Origin: CANQBR01 sp964641395
Lineage (GTDB): Bacteria; Bacillota; Negativicutes; Acidaminococcales; Acidaminococcaceae
Assembly (NCBI GenBank): GCA_964641395.1
Contig: CAZXKQ010000039.1
Location: 1-11,553 of the forward strand
Reading direction: 5' to 3'
Length of the DNA stretch: 11,553 nucleotides
In this document: positions 1 through 5,491 of the stretch, in pieces
Position numbering within the stretch: position 1 is the first letter of the stretch
Layout: every line of letters starts with the position of its first letter
Program-made: the position numbers and the translations under genes
Notes under the pieces: generated by a model
Seen by the model: only the letters and a program-made list of their open reading frames with translations
Database searches by the model: none
Told to the model about the DNA's origin: nothing

Positions 1-798
1 CTCCTCCACCGTCTTGGCCGGGCTGTTGGCGGCCACGTACTCGTCGGTGAGCTCCGGCAGCACCCTCCTCTTCACGTCCTGGATGTTGACCTTGAAGACG
101 GCGTGCTTGCCGGCCAGGTCCTTCACATGGTAGTCCTCCGGGAAGGTTACGTCTACGTCTACTGCGTCCCCCTTGCTGCAGCCCACTAGCTGGTCCTCGA
201 AGCCGGGGATGAAGGAGTTAGAGCCTACCTCCAGGGGATAGCCCTTGCCCTCGCCGCCGCTGAAGGCCTCTCCGTCGATAGTGCCGGCGAAGTCGATGAT
301 GGCGAAGTCTCCCTTGGCGATGACGTGGCCCTCTTCGGCCACCTCCATCTTGGCGTGGCGCTGGCGCAGCTCCTCCACCTGGGCCTCCACCTGTTCATCG
401 GTGATGGTGACTTCCTTCTTCTCCACCTGCAGGCCCTTGTACTGGCCCAGGACGGGCTGGGGCTTGACGGTGACCTTCACCACCAGCCGGCAGTCCTGGC
501 CCTCTTCAAAGACGGAGCTCTCCAGCCGGGGTTCGTCCACCGGCACCAGTTTTTCCTGTTCCAGGGCCTGGCCGTAGAGCTTGTTGATGACTATTTCAAA
601 GGCTTCCTGCTTCAGGGCGGCCTTGCCGAAGCGCATCTCTATAATATTGCGAGGGGCCTTGCCCTTGCGGAAGCCGGGTATCTTGGCGCTGTCCGCGATC
701 TTGGCCACAGCCCTCCTATAGCCGTCGGCTACCGCGCTGGCAGGGGCGGTGATGGTCAAGGTGGCCTCGTTTTCTACTCTCTCCAGGCTGACATCCAT
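1..798 (-). CDS. tig: Trigger factor, ribosome-associated chaperone and peptidyl-prolyl isomerase (3' end outside the window)
   Basis: Trigger factor binds the ribosome near the peptide exit tunnel and shelters nascent cytosolic proteins. The 266 visible residues read as its first two domains. The N-terminal ribosome-binding domain carries the signature GFRKGKAP at residues 42-49. The FKBP-type isomerase domain covers about residues 160-245, with GDFAIIDFAGTIDG followed by FIPGFEDQLVG. The C-terminal chaperone domain is almost all missing because the gene runs off the left edge. The ATG at 796-798 is chosen because TCCTCCCTT at 807-815 reads AAGGGAGGA on the coding strand, 8 nt upstream. A promoter and leader hairpin lie upstream, so the gene is transcribed independently of tRNA-Gly. 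Codon use matches the neighbours. The family assignment is secure; only the end is unseen. Confidence 0.96.
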   Translation of the reverse strand, partial: MDVSLERVENEATLTITAPASAVADGYRRAVAKIADSAKIPGFRKGKAPRNIIEMRFGKAALKQEAFEIVINKLYGQALEQEKLVPVDEPRLESSVFEEGQDCRLVVKVTVKPQPVLGQYKGLQVEKKEVTITDEQVEAQVEELRQRHAKMEVAEEGHVIAKGDFAIIDFAGTIDGEAFSGGEGKGYPLEVGSNSFIPGFEDQLVGCSKGDAVDVDVTFPEDYHVKDLAGKHAVFKVNIQDVKRRVLPELTDEYVAANSPAKTVEE

Positions 799-855
799 TA
801 GTAAAATCCTCCCTTAGCTTTATCTGTTGTAGGTAATAATAGCCTTCATAAAAGC

Positions 856-877
856 ATTGCGGCACCGCTGCCACAAT
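856..877 (-). other. Hairpin in the tig 5' leader
   Basis: ATTGTGGCA, loop GCGG, then TGCCGCAAT on the coding strand form a 9-bp stem with one G-U pair. It begins only a few nt after the predicted tig transcription start, and TTTTATG follows two bases after it. It could protect the mRNA 5' end, or be a weak attenuator. The T run is too short to call it a terminator. Confidence 0.5.
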
Positions 878-887
878 CGCTCATAGT

Positions 888-916
888 ATCATATCATAAA
901 GTAAACCTCTTGACAA
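888..916 (-). promoter_or_regulatory. Sigma-A type promoter of tig
   Basis: On the minus strand, TTGTCA (911-916) and TATGAT (888-893) are separated by exactly 17 bp. The -35 box begins a few bases beyond the tRNA-Gly terminator T-tract, so terminator and promoter are packed end to end. The predicted leader to the tig ATG is about 80 nt. Confidence 0.72.
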
Positions 917-920
917 TAGT

Positions 921-950
921 GAAAAGCCCGGCAGAAAGGGACTGCCGGGC
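921..950 (-). terminator. Rho-independent terminator of tRNA-Gly (and possibly of fakBA read-through)
   Basis: GCCCGGCAG (926-934) pairs perfectly over 9 bp with CTGCCGGGC (942-950) around a 7-nt loop. On the minus strand the stem is followed by TTTTC. It starts 9 nt past the tRNA-Gly CCA end. The T-tract is short, but the stem is strong. Confidence 0.75.
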
Positions 951-959
951 AAAATTTTC

Positions 960-1034
960 TGGAGCGGAAAACGAGGCTCGAACTCGCGACCCCCACCTTG
1001 GCAAGGTGGTGCTCTACCACTGAGCTATTTCCGC
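960..1034 (-). tRNA. tRNA-Gly (anticodon GCC)
   Basis: The 75-nt sequence folds as a full cloverleaf. The 7-bp acceptor is GCGGAAA/TTTCCGC. The anticodon stem CCACC/GGTGG encloses TTGCCAA, giving anticodon GCC, which reads GGC and GGU. The T-arm contains TTCGAGC. Discriminator U is followed by an encoded CCA (960-962). It has its own promoter upstream and its own terminator downstream. Confidence 0.97.
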
Positions 1035-1049
1035 AATGTCCGCCCCCTC

Positions 1050-1078
1050 ATTGTAAGGGCCGGCCCTGCCTTTGTCAA
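1050..1078 (-). promoter_or_regulatory. Promoter of tRNA-Gly
   Basis: TTGACA (1073-1078) and TACAAT (1050-1055) on the minus strand have a 17-bp spacer. The spacer contains the perfect 12-bp palindrome AGGGCCGGCCCT (1056-1067). The -10 box lies 15 bp before the tRNA 5' end, which suits a short tRNA leader. Confidence 0.85.
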
Positions 1079-1101
1079 GGCCCTTCTTCCCTAGGCCTTC
1101 T

Positions 1102-2721
1102 TCACTCCATGGCCAGGAGCAGGGGGTAGAGGGGCTGGCCGCCGTAGTAGAGTTCCACCTCCAACTCCGGCTTCTGCCGCCGCAGCCCTTCCGCCAGGGC
1201 CTGGGCCTCAGCCTCGGTAAGCTGGCTGCCGTAGTAGAGGGAGACTAGCTCGTAGTCGCTGTCCGCCAAAAGCTGGTCCAGCACCTGGCCGATGCTGCCC
1301 CCCTTGCACAGCAGCCGCTCGTTGAGGATGCCTAGGTAGTCACCCTTGCTCACCTTCAAGCCGTCCACTACGCTGTCCCGCACCGCCTGGGTGATGGAGG
1401 CGCCCTCCGCCTCCTTGGCCCCCCGGGTCATGAGGGCCACGTTTTCCTCGAAGCTGCGGCTGCCGTCGTAGTGGAGCAGGGCCGCCAGGCCCTGGGCCAG
1501 GTTGTTCGTAGGCACATAGGCCACTCTGGAGGCTCCCAGCAGCTTGCGCAGCTGCTCTGCCGCCAGGATGATGTTCTTATTATTAGGAAGGATGATGTAG
1601 TGCTCGTGCTCTCCTTCTTCCACCGCCTTGTAGAAGGCCTCCACCGGCGGGTTCATGCTCTGGCCGCCGCTGATGATGGCCCCGGCCCCCAGTTCGTGCA
1701 TCAGCTTGGCGATGCCTTCCCCGGCGGCCACCGTCACCACCCCCACCCCCTGGCGGGGCTTAGGGGCGGCTGCCGCTTCCTCCTGGCTGAAGAGCCGGTT
1801 CTGGTGCTGATCCTCCATGTTCTCTACCTTGATGTCGTGGAGCACGCCCCACTCCTGGGCCTTGTTCAGGGCCTCCCCAGGGTGCTTGGTGTGGATGTGG
1901 ACCTTGACGATGTCGTCCACCACCGCCACGATCATGCTGTTGCCCAGGCCCTGCAGGGCCTCGCTCACCGTCTTCTTGTCCACCTTGGCTCCCTTGACGA
2001 TGAACTCGGTGCAGAAGGGGTACTCCAGATCCAAGGGCTCCACCTCCCTCACCAGCTTCAGCTCTGGCTTGGCAGGCACCGTCAGCTTTGCACAGTCCAC
2101 CCCCCGCAGGCCGGCCAGGCAGCCTTCGAAGAAGACGATCAGCCCCTGGCCGCCGGCGTCCACTACGCCGGCCTCCTTCAGAGCCGCCAGCTTGTTAGGA
2201 GTGTCTGCCAGCTCCACCTTCCCCACGTTGATGGCCTCCTGGAGGATCAGGCCTAGGTCCATGCTGGAGCGCACCGCCTTGTAGGCCCCCTTGGCCATGC
2301 CCCGGGCCACGCTGAGGATGGTGCCCTCCACCGGCTTGGATACGCTGCGGTAGGCGTAGAGGATGCCGAACTGGAAGGCCTTGCCTATCTCCGTATTGCT
2401 GAGGGTGTCCTTGCCGGCCAGGCCCTTGCCTATGCCCCGCAACAGCTGGGAGAGGATGACGCCGGAATTGCCCCGGGCCCCCATGATGGCGCTGCGGGCT
2501 GCCGCCGTGCCTACCTCCCCGGCGCTGGCCTGGTCGCTTAAGCTGCTGATCTCCCGGGCCACCGAGGCCATGGTGTGCATCATATTAGAGCCGGTGTCCC
2601 CGTCCGGCACCGGGAAGACGTTAAGGTCGTTGATCAGCTGGTAGTTCTTCTCAAAGCTGTGATAGGCCCCCAGCAGCATGTCCTTAACCTGTTTGCCTGT
2701 CACATAGTGCCTCTCTGTCAT
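1102..2721 (-). CDS. fakA: Fatty acid kinase catalytic subunit FakA (DhaL/YloV family)
   Basis: FakA phosphorylates fatty acids held by a FakB protein, giving acyl-phosphate for membrane phospholipid synthesis (known from Staphylococcus aureus). The 539-residue length is usual for the family. Residues about 10-200 form the DhaL-type ATP-binding kinase domain; NVFPVPDGDTGSNM at 34-47 has the Mg-binding aspartates D40 and D42, and GARGNSGVILSQ is at 81-92. A middle domain starts near YPFCTEFIVKG (234-244, with conserved C237). The C-terminal DegV-like domain carries IISGGQSMNP at 349-358. It lies 25 nt after the fakB stop, so the two form one operon, with the partner gene first. The ATG at 2719-2721 follows purine-rich GAAGGAGAAGGATG. 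No terminator is visible between its TGA and the tRNA-Gly promoter. The symbol follows S. aureus; older annotations use yloV. Confidence 0.93.
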   Translation of the reverse strand: MTERHYVTGKQVKDMLLGAYHSFEKNYQLINDLNVFPVPDGDTGSNMMHTMASVAREISSLSDQASAGEVGTAAARSAIMGARGNSGVILSQLLRGIGKGLAGKDTLSNTEIGKAFQFGILYAYRSVSKPVEGTILSVARGMAKGAYKAVRSSMDLGLILQEAINVGKVELADTPNKLAALKEAGVVDAGGQGLIVFFEGCLAGLRGVDCAKLTVPAKPELKLVREVEPLDLEYPFCTEFIVKGAKVDKKTVSEALQGLGNSMIVAVVDDIVKVHIHTKHPGEALNKAQEWGVLHDIKVENMEDQHQNRLFSQEEAAAAPKPRQGVGVVTVAAGEGIAKLMHELGAGAIISGGQSMNPPVEAFYKAVEEGEHEHYIILPNNKNIILAAEQLRKLLGASRVAYVPTNNLAQGLAALLHYDGSRSFEENVALMTRGAKEAEGASITQAVRDSVVDGLKVSKGDYLGILNERLLCKGGSIGQVLDQLLADSDYELVSLYYGSQLTEAEAQALAEGLRRQKPELEVELYYGGQPLYPLLLAME

Positions 2722-2746
2722 AATCCCTACATCCTTCTCCTTCGCC

Positions 2747-3610
2747 TTAGGCTTTGTGGGTCGCCCACACTCCTATGACGCTGGGGCCTAGGTGGGCGTC
2801 CAGCACCGAGGTGGAGATGGGGCCGAAATCCAGGGGTACCTCTGGGAAGAGCTGGGCCAGCCCGTCCGCTATCACCTTGGCGTCCTCCGCCAGGGTGGCA
2901 TAGCCTACGTAGAGGGCCTCTAAGGGCGCATGCTGGGCGCCGCACTCCGTCATCCGCTGCAGCACCTTCTTCTTAGTGCGGCACTTGTCGTAGGGCCGCA
3001 CCGTCCCGTCCTCCAGGTCCAGGTGGAGGATGGGCTTGATGCCTAGGATGCTGCCGATGAGGGCGCTGGCCCGGCCGATGCGGCCGCCCTTTTGCAAAAA
3101 CTCCAAAGAGCTGATGGTGAAGTAGGTGTCGGTGCGGGCCACCAGGTCCCGGGCCAGCCCCTCTGCCTCGTCCAGGCCCATGCCGGCCGCCGTAGCCGCC
3201 AACAGCCTAGCCGCTATCCCCCGGATAGGGTGGGCGGCGGTCTTAGAGTCCACCACCCGGATGTCGGCCCCCGGCACCTGGGCCATGACCTCCCTGGCCG
3301 CCTGGCAGGCGGACTGGTAGGTGCCGCTGAGGCCCCCGGCCATGGTCAGCACCAAGAGCTTGATCCCTTCCTGGGAGAGGCTGCGGAACAGTTCCAACAT
3401 CTCCCCTAGGGGGGGCTGGCTGGTCCTGGGCAGGACGCCGCTCTTCTCCACCAGGTCCAGCATGAACTGCAGGGGCCTGTCCCCATCCCGCCACTCCTGG
3501 TCCCCATGGGACACCAGCAGCTTCATGATGTGGAGGCGGGGCTCCTGCTCCAGGGCGCTGCCCATGGCGGAGGACACGCTGTCCAGGACTATGTGTATTT
3601 TATCTAGCAT
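2747..3610 (-). CDS. fakB: DegV family fatty-acid-binding protein (FakB-type subunit)
   Basis: DegV/FakB proteins bind one fatty acid and present it to FakA for phosphorylation. Motifs over 287 residues are D10-S11 near the N-terminus, TSQP (63-66), LSGTYQSA (94-101), VVDSKT (119-124), FLQKGGRIGR (171-180), GIKPIL (190-195) and AHLGP (272-276). The adjacent fakA gene supports the FakB role. An upstream in-frame ATG at 3635-3637 would add 9 residues. The ATG at 3608-3610 is preferred because GGAGG (3617-3621) lies 6 nt before it, the protein then begins in family style (MLDKIHIVLDS), and the upstream ATG would sit almost at the predicted transcription start. The usual DSTADLP-like entry motif is altered here to DSVSSAM. 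Which fatty acid it prefers cannot be read from sequence. Confidence 0.88.
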   Translation of the reverse strand: MLDKIHIVLDSVSSAMGSALEQEPRLHIMKLLVSHGDQEWRDGDRPLQFMLDLVEKSGVLPRTSQPPLGEMLELFRSLSQEGIKLLVLTMAGGLSGTYQSACQAAREVMAQVPGADIRVVDSKTAAHPIRGIAARLLAATAAGMGLDEAEGLARDLVARTDTYFTISSLEFLQKGGRIGRASALIGSILGIKPILHLDLEDGTVRPYDKCRTKKKVLQRMTECGAQHAPLEALYVGYATLAEDAKVIADGLAQLFPEVPLDFGPISTSVLDAHLGPSVIGVWATHKA

Positions 3611-3655
3611 CTTCTGCCTCCGTAGTGGAACCGGCATCAGTACATACCTAGCTCC

Positions 3656-3661
3656 ATTATA
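3656..3661 (-). promoter_or_regulatory. -10 box of the fakB-fakA operon
   Basis: A perfect TATAAT lies about 45 bp before the fakB start, followed by GGAG. No good -35 box stands 16-18 bp upstream (the site reads GCGAAC). A second possible -10, TGGTAAAAT with an extended TGn, lies at 3669-3676. The weak -35 suggests that an activator may be needed. Confidence 0.55.
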
Positions 3662-3668
3662 AAGATAA

Positions 3669-3697
3669 TTTTACCATAGTTCGCCTCTTTTTACCAT
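3669..3697 (-). repeat. Two direct copies of TTTTACCAT spaced 20 bp apart, upstream of fakB
   Basis: TTTTACCAT occurs at 3669-3677 and again at 3689-3697 (ATGGTAAAA on the coding strand). The start-to-start distance is 20 bp, close to two helical turns, and the copies cover the place where the -35 region of fakB would be. This is the geometry of a tandem regulator site, but I do not recognise the motif. Confidence 0.5.
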
Positions 3698-3789
3698 CTT
3701 TATTGCCAGCTTTTGTTATTTAGCTGTTTAAAATTTTTCCCTCTGCCAGCCCCCAGGCCCAGCTCCCCCCAGCCTAGCCCGCAAAAAGG

Positions 3790-3816
3790 CAAAAAAGAAG
3801 CCCTTGCGAGAAGGGC
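3790..3816 (-). terminator. Intrinsic terminator in the fakB upstream region
   Basis: GCCCTT (3800-3805) and AAGGGC (3811-3816) form a 6-bp stem with loop CTCGC on the minus strand, followed by TTCTTTTTT. It lies about 30 nt downstream of a good promoter (3844-3872), so transcripts starting there should end near 3791, before fakB. Confidence 0.7.
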
Positions 3817-3837
3817 CAAATGAGGGGCTGTTTTGAT
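3791..3837 (-). ncRNA. Possible short RNA or terminated leader (about 47 nt)
   Basis: This is an inferred transcript, bounded by the promoter TTGCCA-17-TATACT upstream and the hairpin/T-tract terminator downstream. It contains no ORF. Its 5' part (ATCAAAACAGCCCCTC) is unpaired. CAGCCCC at 3824-3830 is complementary to GGGGCTG further along the same strand (3747-3753), which would allow an alternative fold if the terminator were read through. It could be a small RNA, a fakBA attenuator leader or decay debris. No RNA family is recognised. Confidence 0.3.
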
Positions 3838-3842
3838 GGTCT

Positions 3843-3890
3843 AAGTATAGCACGAAATTAGGCCCTTGGCAAGGGGTTTAGGCTATACTT
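3843..3890. repeat. Inverted repeat AAGTATAGC / GCTATACTT
   Basis: AAGTATAGC (3843-3851) is repeated inverted and perfectly as GCTATACTT (3882-3890), with 30 bp between. A second small inverted repeat, CCCTT-GGC-AAGGG, sits in the centre. The arms overlap a promoter. There are no flanking target duplications or transposase remnants that I can see. Confidence 0.6.
3844..3872 (-). promoter_or_regulatory. Promoter driving the short transcript upstream of fakB
   Basis: TTGCCA (3867-3872) and TATACT (3844-3849) on the minus strand have a 17-bp spacer. The -35 lies inside the small palindrome CCCTTGGCAAGGG (3864-3876). The -10 lies inside one arm of a 9-bp inverted repeat (3843-3851 with 3882-3890). 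Confidence 0.6.
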
Positions 3891-3925
3891 TTTAAAAATA
3901 TTGTAGCCTTTTCTGCCCAGGGCAA

Positions 3926-3949
3926 GAAAAAAGGCCCCTGCTGGGGCCT
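3926..3949 (-). terminator. Rho-independent terminator of tRNA-Ser(GCU)
   Basis: AGGCCCC (3932-3938) and GGGGCCT (3943-3949) form a perfect 7-bp stem with a 4-nt loop. On the minus strand it is followed by six T (overlapping the last base pair). It starts 8 nt beyond the tRNA CCA end. Confidence 0.9.
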
Positions 3950-3956
3950 GGCAGTA

Positions 3957-4046
3957 TGGCGGAGTGGGTGGGATTCGAACCCACGCACGGTGACCCGTCT
4001 AACGATTTAGCAAACCGTCCTCTTCAGCCGACTTGAGTACCACTCC
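3957..4046 (-). tRNA. tRNA-Ser (anticodon GCU)
   Basis: A 90-nt class II tRNA with a long variable arm. The acceptor is GGAGTGG/CCACTCC, and the anticodon loop TTGCTAA gives anticodon GCU, which reads AGC and AGU. The T-arm is GTGGG-TTCGAAT-CCCAC. Discriminator G is followed by an encoded CCA at 3957-3959. Confidence 0.97.
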
Positions 4047-4063
4047 ATGTCTGCCGCCTTTCC

Positions 4064-4092
4064 ATTATAACAAAAAGCCAGGGGCCGTGCAA
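4064..4092 (-). promoter_or_regulatory. Promoter of tRNA-Ser(GCU)
   Basis: TTGCAC (4087-4092) and TATAAT (4064-4069) on the minus strand have a 17-bp spacer. It lies between the two serine tRNA genes, so they need not be processed from one precursor. The whole promoter falls inside a possible terminator hairpin (4071-4100). Confidence 0.82.
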
Positions 4093-4110
4093 GGGCTTTT
4101 GGCAAAAAAA
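4071..4110 (-). terminator. Possible terminator of tRNA-Ser(UGA), overlapping the next promoter
   Basis: Seven T follow the CCA end directly (4104-4110). Further along, AAAAGCC (4094-4100) and GGCTTTT (4073-4079) can form a 7-bp stem with a 14-nt loop, followed by TGTT. Each signal is imperfect: the first has no hairpin other than the tRNA itself, and the second has a long loop. Termination here is likely, but which signal acts is unclear. Confidence 0.35.
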
Positions 4111-4198
4111 TGGCGGAAAGGGTGGGATTCGAACCCACGGAGACTTGCGCCTCGCTAGTTTTCAAGACTAGAGCCTTCAACCACTCGGCCACCTTTCC
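4111..4198 (-). tRNA. tRNA-Ser (anticodon UGA)
   Basis: An 88-nt class II tRNA. The acceptor is GGAAAGG/CCTTTCC. The anticodon stem CTAGT/ACTAG encloses CTTGAAA, giving anticodon UGA, which reads UCA and other UCN codons. A long variable arm is present. The T-arm is identical to that of the neighbouring tRNA-Ser(GCU). CCA is encoded at 4111-4113. Confidence 0.97.
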
Positions 4199-4207
4199 AG
4201 TACCCTT

Positions 4208-4236
4208 ATTGTATAGGATAAAGCCGTCTCCGTCAA
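4208..4236 (-). promoter_or_regulatory. Promoter of tRNA-Ser(UGA)
   Basis: TTGACG (4231-4236) and TACAAT (4208-4213) on the minus strand have a 17-bp spacer. The -35 box begins 6 bp after the stop codon of the exchanger gene, and no terminator separates the two. Confidence 0.85.
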
Positions 4237-4242
4237 GCCTTC

Positions 4243-5160
4243 TTACAGGAGCTGGCTGAAATAGAGGCCGTAGCAGGCCAGCAGCAACAGCCCGCCCCAG
4301 CGGGTGAGCCGCCCCCGGCAGGCGCAGAGCAGGAGGAGGACGGCGGAGCCTAGGGCCGCCCAGCCGTCCAGCAAGAAGGCCGGCTGGAAGGGCACCGGGA
4401 TGATGAGGGCGCTGGTGCCCAAGACGAAGAGGATGTTGAAGATGTTGCTGCCTACGATGTTGCCTACGGCGATGTCCGCGTTGCCCTTGAGGCCCGCCAC
4501 CAGGCTGGTGACCAGCTCTGGCAGGGAGGTGCCTAGGGCCACTATGGTGAGGCCGATGAAGCGCTCACTGATCTCCAGCAGCAGGGCGATGCTCACCGCC
4601 GCCTGGACCGCCAGCCTGCTGCCCAGCAGCACCACTGCCGCCCCGCCGACGATGTAGAGAAGGAGGCGCCACAGGGGCAGGCCCTCCCCTCCCCCTGCCT
4701 CCTCCGTACCGCCGCTGAGCACCAGGTAGCCCAGGTAGGCCAGGAAGAAGAGCCACAGCACCACCCCTTCGGCGAAGGCGATGCGGCCGCCGCTGCGGCC
4801 CATGTAAATGAGGATGCCGCTGATGGCGATGGTGAAGGGCAGCTCGTAGCAGCGGGTGGACCTTTCCACCCGCAGGGGCACCAGGACTGCCGTCAGCCCC
4901 AGGATGAGCAAGATATTCAAGATATTGCTGCCTAGCACGTTGCCTACCGCCACGTCGGCGCTGCCCCGGAGGGCCGCGGTGATGCTGACGGAAGCTTCCG
5001 GCAGGGAGGTGCCCATGGCCACTATGGTGAGGCCGATGACCAGCTGGCTGATGCCGAAGCGGGCCGCCAGGGCCGAGGCCCCCTCTACAAAGTACTCAGC
5101 TCCCTTCACCAGCAGGAAGAAGCCCGCCGCTAAGAGGAGCAGTTCTATCAATGCCGCCAT
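4243..5160 (-). CDS. Sodium/calcium exchanger, CaCA family (YrbG-like)
   Basis: A 305-residue inner-membrane antiporter expected to exchange Ca2+ for Na+ (or another monovalent ion) across the cytoplasmic membrane. The two inverted alpha repeats that form the ion path are clear. Repeat 1 has GLTIVAMGTSLPE at 43-55 and GNVLGSN at 73-79. Repeat 2 has GLTIVALGTSLPE at 203-215 and GNIVGSN at 233-239. The ion-binding glutamates are E55 and E215. About ten hydrophobic segments are evident, with a Gly/Glu-rich hydrophilic loop near 150-160, as in the family. Length is normal. The ATG at 5158-5160 follows AAAGGACGGAGG. A promoter and leader hairpin lie upstream. Downstream there is no terminator before the tRNA-Ser promoter. 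The ion actually carried cannot be decided from sequence, so no gene symbol is given. Confidence 0.9.
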   Translation of the reverse strand: MAALIELLLLAAGFFLLVKGAEYFVEGASALAARFGISQLVIGLTIVAMGTSLPEASVSITAALRGSADVAVGNVLGSNILNILLILGLTAVLVPLRVERSTRCYELPFTIAISGILIYMGRSGGRIAFAEGVVLWLFFLAYLGYLVLSGGTEEAGGGEGLPLWRLLLYIVGGAAVVLLGSRLAVQAAVSIALLLEISERFIGLTIVALGTSLPELVTSLVAGLKGNADIAVGNIVGSNIFNILFVLGTSALIIPVPFQPAFLLDGWAALGSAVLLLLCACRGRLTRWGGLLLLACYGLYFSQLL

Positions 5161-5174
5161 CCTCCGTCCTTTCT

Positions 5175-5192
5175 GGCAGGCCCCAGCCTGCC
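5175..5192 (-). other. Leader hairpin upstream of the exchanger gene
   Basis: GGCAGGC, loop TGGG, then GCCTGCC on the coding strand is a perfect 7-bp stem. It lies just downstream of the predicted transcription start and directly 5' of the AAAGGA ribosome-binding site. There is no T-tract, so it is not a terminator. It may protect the 5' end or tune ribosome access. Confidence 0.5.
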
Positions 5193-5201
5193 GCCCTGCC
5201 T

Positions 5202-5230
5202 AGGGTACCAAAATTAGCCCCTTCTGTCAA
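5202..5230 (-). promoter_or_regulatory. Promoter of the exchanger gene
   Basis: A perfect TTGACA (5225-5230) and TACCCT (5202-5207) on the minus strand have a 17-bp spacer ending in TGG, so an extended -10 (TGn) compensates for a weak -10. The leader to the ATG is about 35 nt. Confidence 0.65.
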
Positions 5231-5370
5231 GAAGTTCACAAAAAAGTCATAGTTTTTTCTTCATCGCCTATCTTGTGGTGCCACGGCCCTTTCTTCCCCC
5301 TCCCACCACCCTATCTGCCCTCCCCCTTTTTCAAACGAACAGCTTGTTTCATAAGCAAACAGTACCCGCC
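5231..5370. other. Spacer between divergent promoters, pyrimidine-rich on the plus strand
   Basis: No gene, hairpin or repeat of note is seen in the 140 bp separating the leftward exchanger promoter from the rightward peptidase promoter. About 5271-5335 is almost all C and T on the plus strand. CGAACAGCTTGTTTC (5336-5350) resembles a Bacillota LexA box but has one extra base in the centre. Confidence 0.6.
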
Positions 5371-5399
5371 TTGACAAATAAGGTTAAATTGTGTAAAAT
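5371..5399 (+). promoter_or_regulatory. Promoter of the M23 peptidase gene
   Basis: A perfect TTGACA (5371-5376) and TAAAAT (5394-5399) have an A/T-rich 17-bp spacer. The leader to the chosen ATG is about 85 nt and contains an AT-rich hairpin, TTCTTA/TAAGAA. Confidence 0.85.
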
Positions 5400-5491
5400 A
5401 ACCGTGTATGCACAAGCGATGTATTTATTCTTAAATAATAAGAAGCTCTGTGCCGCTCTCACCCGTATCTCCGTTCTTTTCAGGAGGCTTT

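Noticed and set aside
1471..2256. Long plus-strand open frame of 261 codons opposite fakA
   Set aside because: It mirrors the codon structure of fakA in GC-rich DNA, has no ribosome-binding site, and its translation is a low-complexity run of His, Gln, Leu and Gly.
4007..4192. 61-codon minus-strand ORF covering both serine tRNAs
   Set aside because: It is an accidental frame through tRNA sequence; the cloverleaf folds explain the DNA fully.
5336..5350. LexA-box-like CGAACAGCTTGTTTC before the M23 promoter
   Set aside because: The Bacillota box needs CGAAC-N4-GTTC geometry. Here the spacing is N5 and the right half is imperfect.
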